From positions 1 to 19,831 of the forward strand of contig JAQVFD010000011.1 of NCBI GenBank assembly GCA_028697435.1: a stretch of 19,831 nt of DNA, read 5' to 3'. The position numbers and the translations under genes are program-made. The first letter of the stretch is position 1. Each line of letters starts with the position of its first letter. Positions 7,608 through 16,154 of the stretch are shown one piece after another. The DNA comes from Clostridiaceae bacterium (GTDB lineage: Bacteria > Bacillota > Clostridia > Lutisporales > Lutisporaceae). A model generated the notes under the pieces. That model was given only the letters and a program-made list of their open reading frames with translations, was not told the origin of the DNA and made no database searches.

Positions 7608-8833
7608 AAGTTCCTTCCTCTCATAATGCCCGTGTTAAAAAGCAATATATCAGGTTTTCTTCTGATTTTTTGTTCATTCGTAAAGCCACCACTATATATC
7701 AGTGAAATTATTATCCAAAAAAATGTATTTCTTACACCGTTATGTGTTAAACCGTATAATGTGATAAATGCTAAAATATAAAGACCTTCCCATCTGTTTT
7801 TTCTACATGCTAGGATAAGAATTGAAATATATAATAAAATACCGATTAATCCATAAGACATTAGTATATTTCCTATTGTAGAATGAATCTCCATTGTTGC
7901 TCTAAAACGTGAATACAATCCTTCTCCGGCACCAAACAACAGATACCTAGGATATTTAAATACTCTGTCGTATCCCCTTTCGGATAGATTATCATCCCCG
8001 GACTGTCCTATGGTAGATAGTCTGTATTTGACACTATCAAAGAACAAATTTGCACTGAATGCTTCACTATTGTATTGATAATATATGGGAATAGCCGCAG
8101 TTATCAGCATTAAGACTAAATAAACTCTGTTAATCTTCTTGGTAAGTATCCAATCTTTAATATTCACTAGGATAGAATATAGCAGCATACCTAAAAAAGA
8201 AATGATTGCTGCTTTTGATAATGAAGCCAAGCATAAGACAAAAGAAAAAAAGATACCGGTAAAAAGCCATATGCCATTGATGCTTAATTTCCCATTTATA
8301 CACAATAACAACGCCAAAGTCAGTAAGCTGTGATACCCCAGCTGATTTGGATTATTAAAATAAGCTACTACCCTATTCCCGGTAAATCCTCCACTGAATG
8401 AAAATACAATAAATTGTAGTGCTATAGATGCTAAAGCAGAAAAATATATCAGTCTGTAAATCCGCTCACCATATTCATGATGAGATGAAACAACTATTAT
8501 TGCTGCTATAAAGTTAAATATATAAAACATCGATGCTTTAAAAAACGAAAACTCCCCATTGAGAATCAATGACCATAATATATTAATAAAAGATATATAA
8601 AATATAAATATAAAATTTATCAGAACATATTGTCTTGCTCCTTTAAAGATACCTATCTTCAACTTATTTTTAAGAATATATAGTATAATTGCTGTTAATA
8701 AAACAATATCCGATATCTGTGGTAATCCATTTTCCCAAAGATAAAACGGTTTTAGGATAAAATATAAGCATAATAACGCCAGAAAAATCTTGTCTGCTAT
8801 ACTGTTATTCAATTTGACAATTGTGTCGTCCAT
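7604..8833 (-). CDS. Wzy-type polysaccharide polymerase / O-antigen ligase-family membrane protein
   Basis: This 409-residue protein is hydrophobic, with about ten to twelve membrane segments and a larger outer loop at about residues 252-315. Features typical of the O-antigen polymerase/ligase family are FNNPNQLGYHSLL (159-171), LSKAAIISFLG, and a GAGEGLYSRF segment (301-310) followed by His317 and SYGLIGILLY. The ATG at 8833 follows GGAGGT. It lies between the acyltransferase and the flippase, and the flippase start codon overlaps its stop. It would join repeat units on the outer face of the membrane. Sequence conservation in this family is low, so the call rests on topology, the short motifs and operon position; a ligase role cannot be excluded. 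Confidence 0.85.
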   Translation of the reverse strand: MDDTIVKLNNSIADKIFLALLCLYFILKPFYLWENGLPQISDIVLLTAIILYILKNKLKIGIFKGARQYVLINFIFIFYISFINILWSLILNGEFSFFKASMFYIFNFIAAIIVVSSHHEYGERIYRLIYFSALASIALQFIVFSFSGGFTGNRVVAYFNNPNQLGYHSLLTLALLLCINGKLSINGIWLFTGIFFSFVLCLASLSKAAIISFLGMLLYSILVNIKDWILTKKINRVYLVLMLITAAIPIYYQYNSEAFSANLFFDSVKYRLSTIGQSGDDNLSERGYDRVFKYPRYLLFGAGEGLYSRFRATMEIHSTIGNILMSYGLIGILLYISILILACRKNRWEGLYILAFITLYGLTHNGVRNTFFWIIISLIYSGGFTNEQKIRRKPDILLFNTGIMRGRNL

Positions 8834-8861
8834 AACCGACCTCCATGAGCCATAGCATTAG

Positions 8862-10577
8862 TTAACTAAGTTTAATTGCATTATGTTTGATTCTGCCGAA
8901 TAGTACCTTCTCAATTACCTTATATGCAGGACGGGATTTTTCTTTATATATTTCACTTTCTGGTGAGTTATCGCGGCAATCTATTGCCACATAGCACCTT
9001 TTATAATTCTCCCGGTATAATAAATTGAGAATACACGAAAGTATATACCTGCAATTGTTTTCAGTCACATAATTTCTTTTCAGAAAGGTGTCATAAATGC
9101 ACACATCAAGATTTCCCAATGGTAGATTTAAATCAACACCTGAGATTTTGATCCTCCCACAGTTTATCCAGCAATAGTGTATTATTTCACTATTGGATGT
9201 AGTAATGAAGCACTTATGTTTATTGACAAATCTTCTGATAATGTTACTCGAAGATTCCTCCATCACTTCTGAAAGTGCATCCAGATCATCTATTGAAGCT
9301 TCTTTTACCTGCAAGCTGTTTTGAGAAACATCTTTATTTACTATCTTTATTTCCGATAGAAGGTACTTCTTGAAACAGAATATGCATGGCATAATCCCAA
9401 TGCGATCCATATTCCTTTTTAACCTGCCGATTTGTTCCGAGATATACGCCCGGGAAAACAGTAATTTGATTTTACCGAGAGAATACTTTCTAAAGTTATA
9501 AATTGCCTTATTCCTTTTTAAAATCCCTTTCAGTTTTATATTTGACCAATACTGTAGGTAAAAGATTAAACTTGACTGTAAATTTTTCGAAGGTATTACT
9601 ATATTAAATATTTCTTCACAGTAATCGGACCACTTAGCTTTATACGGTTCATATCCTGTTCCAAAATCAAAAACATTTATTTTCGAAGAAAAACATTCCT
9701 CCATTTTCTTTTTAAACACCAGTTCACCGGGACTTAAAAAAGCATAGTCATCATCATGAGCAATTCTATAGAACAAATACTTTCCTTTATATTCAAACCC
9801 ATACATGAAACTTATGACTCTATTATTTATTGTGATCGCATCTACGCTAACATTGAACTTTTCGCAATTATACGATAGTAACTCTTTAAAAAACTCCCGG
9901 GTTTCTCCCTTTGAAAAACTACTGTTACCTATTTTCCTTAGCCATCTCTTGTCATGGATTTCAAAAACTTCATCTAACTCAGAAGTATTAATTCTTTTAT
10001 ATCCTATCTTGCCAAGTCTACTCAGCTTTTTCTCCTTGCTGCTCATTGTTTGTCTTGTTTTTTTACCAAATCTATATTCAAAGTAATTTTTGAAGTCAAT
10101 GCCATTCAAATTTAGAAAGTAACAGACTATACTACTATGTGCAAAGGGAACTTTGTGTTTTTTTATGTACTTCTTTATCAAGCCATAGTTTTCTGACTTC
10201 TCAGGCACACCATTAAGTTTGACAATGTTCTTCCCTTTTAGATTTCTCAGGAAATTAAATATGCACTCCAGCGCTTCTTCCCTTAATTCTTCCCTTAGTA
10301 AAAAATCCATCCTACCCGATTCTCTGCTTCCGATAAAACCCACCTCATTGTGGACTCTTTTTTTTGTTATCATCAGGGGACAAAAGCCTGCAACTTTGTT
10401 ATTATCAGCAATTACGAGTACAAGCAGCTCATGTTTGTAACCAAAAAATTTCCACCAGTATGTAATCCAATCCAGCTCCAAGAACATATTAATGCTATTC
10501 ATTTTTTCAAGTATCTTATCCCATTCCTCTTTATATGACATAAGCTTCTCAATATTGTTAATAATCTCTATCCTCAT
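8862..10577 (-). CDS. Double-domain GNAT/FemAB-like acyltransferase in the polysaccharide operon
   Basis: This 571-residue cytoplasmic protein appears to be a fusion. Residues about 1-330 resemble the BioF2/CelD-like GNAT group found in exopolysaccharide loci. They show an FLELDWITYWWKFF start, a basic GKKTRQTMSSKEKKL stretch, and YLFYRIAHDDDYAFLSPGELV followed by VFDFGTGYEPYKAKWS, the usual end of that fold. After a basic linker rich in Lys/Arg, residues about 421-571 look like a second, shorter GNAT-like domain, from LQVKEASIDDLDALSEVMEE to the C-terminus. The ATG at 10577 follows GAGGGG. The neighbouring deacetylase would expose amino groups, so N- or O-acylation of a polymer sugar is a reasonable guess. 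The second domain is assigned with less certainty than the first. Confidence 0.8.
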   Translation of the reverse strand: MRIEIINNIEKLMSYKEEWDKILEKMNSINMFLELDWITYWWKFFGYKHELLVLVIADNNKVAGFCPLMITKKRVHNEVGFIGSRESGRMDFLLREELREEALECIFNFLRNLKGKNIVKLNGVPEKSENYGLIKKYIKKHKVPFAHSSIVCYFLNLNGIDFKNYFEYRFGKKTRQTMSSKEKKLSRLGKIGYKRINTSELDEVFEIHDKRWLRKIGNSSFSKGETREFFKELLSYNCEKFNVSVDAITINNRVISFMYGFEYKGKYLFYRIAHDDDYAFLSPGELVFKKKMEECFSSKINVFDFGTGYEPYKAKWSDYCEEIFNIVIPSKNLQSSLIFYLQYWSNIKLKGILKRNKAIYNFRKYSLGKIKLLFSRAYISEQIGRLKRNMDRIGIMPCIFCFKKYLLSEIKIVNKDVSQNSLQVKEASIDDLDALSEVMEESSSNIIRRFVNKHKCFITTSNSEIIHYCWINCGRIKISGVDLNLPLGNLDVCIYDTFLKRNYVTENNCRYILSCILNLLYRENYKRCYVAIDCRDNSPESEIYKEKSRPAYKVIEKVLFGRIKHNAIKLS

Positions 10578-10589
10578 TAAACCAACCCC

Positions 10590-11567
10590 TCAGATGTATT
10601 TTATTAAATCAACTATCTCATCCATACTCTTTATTTCCAACTCTCCGTTCTCTCGCTTTGCACATACTTCCTTGAACATTTCTTCTAAGCCGTAAAGGAG
10701 CTTTTCCTGGTTAGTCGCAATATTAAAGGGATGAAACCACAAATGAAATATTTTTTTATCCCTTATCGCCCTTCTGATTCCTCTCCTTGCTTTATGAATC
10801 TTTGACTTTAGCGGGATCAGACTTCTGAATCCATTCATTGAACGGTATAGCATTGAACCAGGAATATTATATATACCTTGTTCATATTCAGGAAGACCAA
10901 CTGGCGGGCTCATTGCCAGGAGCTGGTCTATAATATGACAGACCTTTCTTCGCTTGTTTGGGAACCCCCTATACCATGTAGGTTCTGCGCCTCTATAAGC
11001 CTCAAACCCATAATTTTTCACCTCATCAATATATCCCACATTATTCCTCGGGAAAACAAAGCTTCTTAGTTTCAATCCCTCTTTTTCAGCTTCCTGAATA
11101 CAGTTTGAAAGGTCAGCCTGCACTGTTTCCCTTTTTGTATTCTCATCTCCATAGGGTATGTGTGCAAAGCTGTGGCAGGCTATTTCCTGACGGACTTTGC
11201 AATTGGTTATCATTTTTATGATATCCTGTCCATACCACAGAGGGGCATCCTCCTCGTTAGTGCATGGAGACTCCTCGAACCAATCCTTTGAATACCAAGG
11301 GTATGTACTCCGTGGTATGTCTGAATGCTTCTGCCCATTTATTGAGTTACACTCCTTCAAGAACAAATGCCCGACTACAGCCCATGTTGCAGATATATTA
11401 TACTTTTCAACCAATTTCAAAATCTTTTCGATGCAATCCCTGGATTGGGTATAATACTTAATTGTGTTTTTAAGCTTATCCGGTTTATCAATGGTTCCCC
11501 AACACAATTCTACATCTAAGCTCAATACAAAAATACCTTTTGGCAATGTTACTTCACAATTTCTCAT
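10590..11567 (-). CDS. Polysaccharide deacetylase-family protein (NodB-like)
   Basis: This 325-residue protein has the carbohydrate esterase 4/NodB-like pattern in variant form. Motif 1 reads SLDVELCWG (D18, E20) instead of the common TFDDG. The metal-binding motif is kept as CHSFAHIPYG (H131, H135). FVFPRNNVGY (169-178) and a late HLWFHPFN motif supply the other active-site residues. No signal peptide or membrane anchor is evident, which suggests a cytoplasmic enzyme acting on lipid-linked or nucleotide sugars rather than on finished polymer. The ATG at 11567 follows GAGGT, only 5 nt after the glycosyltransferase stop. The downstream acyltransferase gene starts 12 nt after its end. Substrate is unknown. 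Confidence 0.87.
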   Translation of the reverse strand: MRNCEVTLPKGIFVLSLDVELCWGTIDKPDKLKNTIKYYTQSRDCIEKILKLVEKYNISATWAVVGHLFLKECNSINGQKHSDIPRSTYPWYSKDWFEESPCTNEEDAPLWYGQDIIKMITNCKVRQEIACHSFAHIPYGDENTKRETVQADLSNCIQEAEKEGLKLRSFVFPRNNVGYIDEVKNYGFEAYRGAEPTWYRGFPNKRRKVCHIIDQLLAMSPPVGLPEYEQGIYNIPGSMLYRSMNGFRSLIPLKSKIHKARRGIRRAIRDKKIFHLWFHPFNIATNQEKLLYGLEEMFKEVCAKRENGELEIKSMDEIVDLIKYI

Positions 11568-11572
11568 AGGTA

Positions 11573-12730
11573 CTACCTCGCTTCATTATTCTCTCTTACA
11601 ATCCTATTGATAATATCAATCTGCCTTTTTACTACTTGCTTCTCATCGAAACATTCTTCCGCTATCTTTCTTCCTTCGGTTTTCATGCTTTTCAAAAGTG
11701 TCTGATCGCCAATCAGTGTTTTCAACTTGTTTTGGATATCCTCCGGGGATTGAGGCTTTACCAGAAAACCGTTTTTCCCATCTTTCACCTCTTCCCGGCA
11801 GCCTCTGATATCCGTTGCTATTACGGCACATTCCATTGCCATCGCCTCAATAATAGTCCTGGGCATACCCTCCCTGTATGAGGGCAAACAGAATATGTCA
11901 GTTAAAAACAGAATATTATTTATATCACCTCTGAAGCCTGTAAATATAATACTTTTATTATCCTTATATTTAGCAGATATGAGGGTTTTGGTTTTCTGAT
12001 CCCTGCAGCCCTGGTCGATATCCCCTACCACCAGTAATTTGATATTATTGCCGTCAATTCCGCTGAAAGCTTAAAGCAGCTCCACTATCCCCTTTTCACT
12101 TACCAAACGCCCTATAAATGTAATAATGATATTTTCTTCATCAAGATGAAATTCCTCATATAGTCCTTTAATTTCTTCATGATTTATGTTTTGAGGATTG
12201 AACCTTCCAAACACGTCAATACCATTTCCTATACAAACAATTTTACTTTCATCGATAAAATTGTTATTGATTGCAGTTGTTCTGTCTTCATCACTTTGAG
12301 TAAAAATAAAATCGGTCAGCCTTCCAAAGTACTTTTCAATATTTAAGAAAAACCTATATTCTATTGGAGACATATTATCGTGAAAATAGAATCCGTGAGC
12401 CGTATATATTACAACAGCTACTCCCGCAAGTCTTGCAGCTGCTCTTCCGATAATAGAAGCTACAGGTGTATGTACATGCACTACATCCGGTTTTATATTT
12501 CTAAACAATTTATATAACTTATAAGCAGACTTAATGTTCGAACTGAACTTTATTTTTCTTTCTATTGATAAATTGACAATATCCATACCTTCACTTTTTA
12601 ACTCCTCAGTGTATGGGCCTTCCGAACAGACGCAGATTACTTCGTGCCCACGAGCCCCTAAACATTGAATCAAAGGCTTCAGGAATATCTTTAATGTTTG
12701 ATCAATAGCGCATAGTTGAATAATCTTCAT
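11573..12730 (-). pseudogene. GT4-like glycosyltransferase interrupted by an in-frame TAA stop
   Basis: Read through, this is a 385-codon GT-B glycosyltransferase of the family 4/1 type. Codon 220 is TAA (12073-12071), inside VSEKGIVELL-stop-AFSGIDG, where relatives usually carry a charged residue. Both halves are in the same frame with no other stop. The N-terminal half has MKIIQLCAIDQTLKIF, GHEVICVCSEG and VHVHTPVASIIGR, the acceptor-side fold. The C-terminal half has VVGDIDQG and an E-x7-E motif (E287, E295, in EGMPRTIIEAMA), which binds the donor nucleotide sugar. The start is ATG at 12730 after GTGAGG; a GTG at 12742 is the alternative. The C-terminal half has no usable ribosome binding site for a restart, so the truncated product would lack the donor site. 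One base change would restore it, indicating recent loss or a sequence error. Confidence 0.85.
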
Positions 12731-12738
12731 AAAAAACC

Positions 12739-13716
12739 TCACTGCAGATGGTTTTTATACCAATCTATGCATAAGCTTATACCCTCATCGAAACTGTACA
12801 ACGGTCTGTACTTAAGAATGCTTTTTGCCTTTGAGATATCAGCATTTGAGTGCTTTACATCTCCGCATCTTTCAGGTCCGTAAATTGGTTCAATATCTTT
12901 ATGCAATAATTCACATAGCTTTGAATATAGCTCATTAATTGTAATTCTTCCTTCATTCCCAATATTAAAGGCTTCTCCGAAGGCATCTTGTTCTGCCAGG
13001 CAAGCTGCCAGATTTGCGTCAACAACATTCTCAACATAGGTAAAATCCCTGGACTGATTTCCGTCGCCATTAATGACGGGACTTTCATCTCTTAACAGCT
13101 TTTCAATGAATCTTGGTATCACAGCAGCATACACTGAATTATAGTTCTGCTTTTTTCCATAAACATTAAAATATCTTAATCCGATTGCAGGCAATCCATA
13201 TAAGTCAAAAAAGTTTTTTCCATATAGCTCTCCCGATAATTTTGAAATCGCATAAGGGGATAAGGGTTTACCTATCTTATCCTCTCTCTTGGGAAGTTCC
13301 CTTATATCTCCATATACCGAAGAGGAGGAAGCATATACAAATCGTTTCACATTGTTATCTCTTGCAGCAACCATCATATTTAAGGTTCCGCAAAGATTTG
13401 AATCGTTGGTAGCAATAGGATCCTTTATTGAACGGGGTACTGAACCCAATGCCGCCTGGTGTAATACATAGTCTGCATTTTTACATGCCATCTGACAGTC
13501 TTCTAAATTACGCACATCTCCTTTAATCAATGCAAAACTGCCGTTGTTTACAAATTCTTTAATGTTCTCCATTTCACCGGTAGAAAAGTTGTCTAATACA
13601 GTCACCTCACATTCCATTTCTAATATTTTTTCAACCAGGTTTGAACCAATGAATCCGGCACCCCCGGTAACTAAGAATTTAGTCCCTTTAGAAAATTCCA
13701 ACTTGTAATCAGCCAT
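12739..13716 (-). CDS. SDR nucleotide-sugar 4-epimerase, UDP-GlcNAc 4-epimerase (WbpP/TviC)-like
   Basis: This 325-residue extended short-chain dehydrogenase would supply a hexose precursor, probably UDP-GalNAc or UDP-galactose, by 4-epimerisation with bound NAD. The Rossmann motif TGGAGFIG is at 17-24, the active-site serine run SSSSVYG at about 130-136, and the catalytic pair Y155 and K159 in YAISK. The stretch HQAALGSVPRSIKDP is characteristic of WbpP-like enzymes rather than plain GalE. The ATG at 13716 is preferred, with AAAGGGGG seven nt upstream; a GTG at 13734 is possible but has no better site. The gene starts 14 nt after the priming transferase stop and ends 8 nt before the glycosyltransferase. 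Exact substrate preference is inference. Confidence 0.9.
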   Translation of the reverse strand: MADYKLEFSKGTKFLVTGGAGFIGSNLVEKILEMECEVTVLDNFSTGEMENIKEFVNNGSFALIKGDVRNLEDCQMACKNADYVLHQAALGSVPRSIKDPIATNDSNLCGTLNMMVAARDNNVKRFVYASSSSVYGDIRELPKREDKIGKPLSPYAISKLSGELYGKNFFDLYGLPAIGLRYFNVYGKKQNYNSVYAAVIPRFIEKLLRDESPVINGDGNQSRDFTYVENVVDANLAACLAEQDAFGEAFNIGNEGRITINELYSKLCELLHKDIEPIYGPERCGDVKHSNADISKAKSILKYRPLYSFDEGISLCIDWYKNHLQ

Positions 13717-13730
13717 GTTACAACCCCCTT

Positions 13731-14366
13731 TCACCTTGCACCTGCAAAAGTAAAGACTATGATTATTGTTTTTAATATGATTTTTAAATCCAGCAGAAAT
13801 GATTGATTTTCGATATAAAACAGATCTTTCTCCAATTTTTCCGCAGGAGATAAATCATAACCACCGTTAATTTGCGACCAGCCCGTTATCCCCGGCTTCA
13901 CCGCTAGTCTTTCACTAAACTCAGGCAGCTCTTTGCTGAACTCTTTTATAAAATGGGCCCTTTCCGGGCGGGGACCAACTATACTCATTTCACCTTTAAT
14001 AACATTTACCAATTGGGGCAGTTCATCAATTCTTGTTTTTCTGAGGAGTCGTCCAACTTTTGTAACCCTTGAGTCATTTTTCTGTGCCCATTTGATTCCG
14101 TCTTTTTCGGCGTTGCAGTGCATGGTTCTAAGCTTATAAATCATAAATGAATGACCATCTTTCCCTATTCTCTCCTGGGTATACATAATGGGTCCTTTTG
14201 TTTCCAGCTTAATCAAGATGGCAGCGATGACTATTATCGGAATTACGGCAAGCAATCCAATAATTGAAAATAGGATATCCAGAATTCTTTTCCCCCCATT
14301 GAACACTGATTTGCTCTTATTAACATCCATTTGATACTTTCCGTTGACTGCTCTCTCCAATATCAA
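13731..14366 (-). CDS. Undecaprenyl-phosphate sugar phosphotransferase (priming enzyme)
   Basis: This 211-residue bacterial sugar transferase of the short, single-membrane-segment type starts repeat-unit synthesis by moving a sugar-1-phosphate to undecaprenyl phosphate. A hydrophobic segment spans about residues 28-53. It is followed by TQERIGKDGHSFMIYKLRTM, the catalytic DE pair (D114, E115) in TRIDELPQLVNVIKGEMS, VGPRP (130-134) and KPGITGWSQINGG. The large N-terminal multi-helix domain of WbaP is absent, so this resembles PglC/WecP-sized enzymes. The predicted start is TTG at 14366 next to GGGGGTG; a second TTG at 14360 and the ATG at 14330 are alternatives and would not affect the catalytic part. 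LCP lies 29 nt upstream. Which sugar is primed cannot be read from the sequence. Confidence 0.93.
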   Translation of the reverse strand: MILERAVNGKYQMDVNKSKSVFNGGKRILDILFSIIGLLAVIPIIVIAAILIKLETKGPIMYTQERIGKDGHSFMIYKLRTMHCNAEKDGIKWAQKNDSRVTKVGRLLRKTRIDELPQLVNVIKGEMSIVGPRPERAHFIKEFSKELPEFSERLAVKPGITGWSQINGGYDLSPAEKLEKDLFYIENQSFLLDLKIILKTIIIVFTFAGAR

Positions 14367-14395
14367 TACACCCCCGTCTGCTCAATATTTTTGCA

Positions 14396-15313
14396 TTATT
14401 CGCAACGTTTTCTCTTTTTTTCCTCTATGCTCTCGATTCCATATATTTTGTTCATCAGTTCTTTGACTTTCTTAGAGTCGTGAAAATAGTACGACCAATT
14501 CCATCCGTCTATGTTTTTATACATTGCATAACCCGGCAACATGTACATTGATGTTTCTGTATGTGCATCATTTTTAAACAATGCGGCACATTCAATCAAT
14601 GTTTTAACAGGCATATTTGTTCTTATTGATTCGAATGCTTTATTGATTATCCATGGGAGATCCAAGTACTCAACCTTATTCAATGCAGCTTTTATAAGTT
14701 TTTGCTGTGCTTTGATCCTTCCTAAATCTCCGTCCGGGTATCCCTTTCTATATCTCCGATATTGAAGAGCTTCCGGTCCGTACAAAACCTGTTTGCCTTT
14801 TTCGATTTCAATGCCACCGACTTCCATATCAAGCGGCACTTCAAGCTCCACTCCTCCAATGGCATCAATTATTTCTACCACTGCCTCATAATCTACGCTT
14901 ATATAATAATCAACAGGGATATCGCCTAGTATCTTGCGGACCGCATCGACACAGCCCTCCTCCTTTTTTCTTCCATATGCGGCATTTATCTTTCGCTGAT
15001 CCCCTTTGTTATAGCCTCTTAGATGAAAATATGTATCCCTGGGTATGGAGACAATATCAAGGCTGTGCCCTGCACCGTTATAGCATATGAACATAATTGT
15101 GTCTGCCCTTGCATTACGCTCAGTGCCGAGAAGTACGATATTCATTCTTTTAAAAGGTTTTATGGTGCTTACAACCGGCTGAGTTACATTACACTGTTCA
15201 AAATGAGTATCATTCAGGTCCTTCATGGATTGATGGCAGAAAAGAAAAAGTGCGGCGGCGTATAGAGTAATAAGTAAAGATGCAAAAAATAATTGCTTAT
15301 AGGACTTTTTCAT
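14396..15313 (-). CDS. LytR-CpsA-Psr (LCP) family glycopolymer ligase
   Basis: This 305-residue protein has one N-terminal membrane helix (about residues 8-26) and an extracytoplasmic LCP domain. LCP enzymes transfer undecaprenyl-pyrophosphate-linked polymers to peptidoglycan. Diagnostic stretches are NIVLLGTERNARADTIMF with R69 and D71, VSIPRDTYFHL with R92 and D93, INAAYGRKKEEG, a GGVELEVP segment, and YPDGDLGRIKAQQ with D196 and R199, covering the pyrophosphate- and metal-binding residues. The ATG at 15313 follows AAGGAAG. As the first gene of the operon it suggests that the polymer ends up attached to the cell wall. The C-terminus is charged (KKRKRCE) and ends soon after the domain. Confidence 0.93.
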   Translation of the reverse strand: MKKSYKQLFFASLLITLYAAALFLFCHQSMKDLNDTHFEQCNVTQPVVSTIKPFKRMNIVLLGTERNARADTIMFICYNGAGHSLDIVSIPRDTYFHLRGYNKGDQRKINAAYGRKKEEGCVDAVRKILGDIPVDYYISVDYEAVVEIIDAIGGVELEVPLDMEVGGIEIEKGKQVLYGPEALQYRRYRKGYPDGDLGRIKAQQKLIKAALNKVEYLDLPWIINKAFESIRTNMPVKTLIECAALFKNDAHTETSMYMLPGYAMYKNIDGWNWSYYFHDSKKVKELMNKIYGIESIEEKKRKRCE

Positions 15314-15364
15314 ATATATTACTTCCTTTAGTTAAAGCAGTTTTAAAAACTCATTTGAAAAATA

Positions 15365-15395
15365 AGTATATATATGTATAAGCTTTCATAGTCAC
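15365..15395 (-). promoter_or_regulatory. Candidate sigma-A-type promoter of the polysaccharide operon
   Basis: On the minus strand, GTGACT (15395-15390) could serve as a -35 element, followed after 17 nt by TATATA (15372-15367) or after 19 nt by TATACT (15370-15365). It lies about 50 nt ahead of the LCP start in a very AT-rich gap. The -35 match is only partial and AT-rich sequence gives such matches easily, so this is tentative. A run of A/T just upstream could act as an UP element. Confidence 0.3.
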
Positions 15396-15488
15396 ATATA
15401 TTCTTAAAAAAAATAATTTTTTACAGATAAAAGGGAAACATAGATAACTCATTGGATTGACCTTAAGTAGCCAAAAGTGCATAATTAA

Positions 15489-16087
15489 ATTGTCGCAAAT
15501 AGCATTACAAAGGTTCTTGCCATTGCTTATAATCGAAAGAGTAAAGAAATGGAAATGCATAAACTTGAGGGTACAATAGTTTTTTTCGGATGCCCGGCGG
15601 AAGAAGTTTTAACAGGAAAGGTATTTATGGCAAGGGCAGGTGCCTTCAATAATATTGATTGTGCACTCAATTTCCACCCCGGTGCAACCAACGCTGAATT
15701 AATGAATGTCGGTGCCAACTATCTGCGGGAGCATATTCCGAGTACGGTCAAGGTACCTTCGCATACAATTCTAGCGATATAGGAGATGTCAGCCATATCG
15801 TTCCAACTGTTATGTTTAGCACAACCTGCTATAACGCCCGGGCGAACCTGCACAACTGGCAGGTAACTGCCTGTACCGGCAGTTCAATCGGGATAAAAGG
15901 TATGATATATGCGGCAAAAACCTTGGCAGTTGCTGCTATTGCTTTACTCAGAAACACGGAACTTATTGGCTCGGCAAAAAAAGAGTTCAAAGAAAAGACA
16001 GCCGGTCAGGCTTATCAATGTCCCATACCTGATGATGTCATGCCTCCTTGTAAAGAACAGCTGCTTACGGCTGTTCTACATAATTAA
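15489..16087 (+). pseudogene. Remnant of an AbgB-like M20 amidohydrolase/peptidase
   Basis: These are pieces of an amidohydrolase of the M20 peptidase family, close to the p-aminobenzoyl-glutamate hydrolase subunit type. The first piece, to about 15757, contains KLEGTIVFFGCPAEE with the catalytic Glu pair, NFHPGATNAELMNVG, and REHIPSTVKV. The second piece is in another frame from about 15752 and reads SSDIGDVSHIVPTVMFS, then a C-terminal region ending with CPIPDDV. Compared with relatives, the N-terminal third is missing, and the dimerisation domain between the two pieces is gone with a frame change at 15751-15760. The usual GHSWQ and HKGM sites have drifted to HNWQ and IKGM. There is no start or ribosome binding site. 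It is on the opposite strand to the operon and is almost certainly inactive. Confidence 0.85.
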
Positions 16088-16154
16088 CTTCTAAATTCTT
16101 CCGTTTTGTGGTAAACTATATTCATATGAGTAATGTATCAAGGAGGAAGCTCCC

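Noticed and set aside
12071..12073. Programmed recoding (selenocysteine or pyrrolysine) at the internal stop
   Set aside because: The codon is TAA, not TGA or TAG, and no adjacent recoding hairpin was seen.
12071..12742. Reading the glycosyltransferase as two separate genes
   Set aside because: Both parts are in the same frame, together make one GT-B protein of normal size, and the second part has no ribosome binding site.
15351..15560. Possible small gene upstream of the LCP gene on the minus strand
   Set aside because: There is no ribosome binding site, it overlaps the amidohydrolase remnant, and composition is that of an AT-rich spacer.
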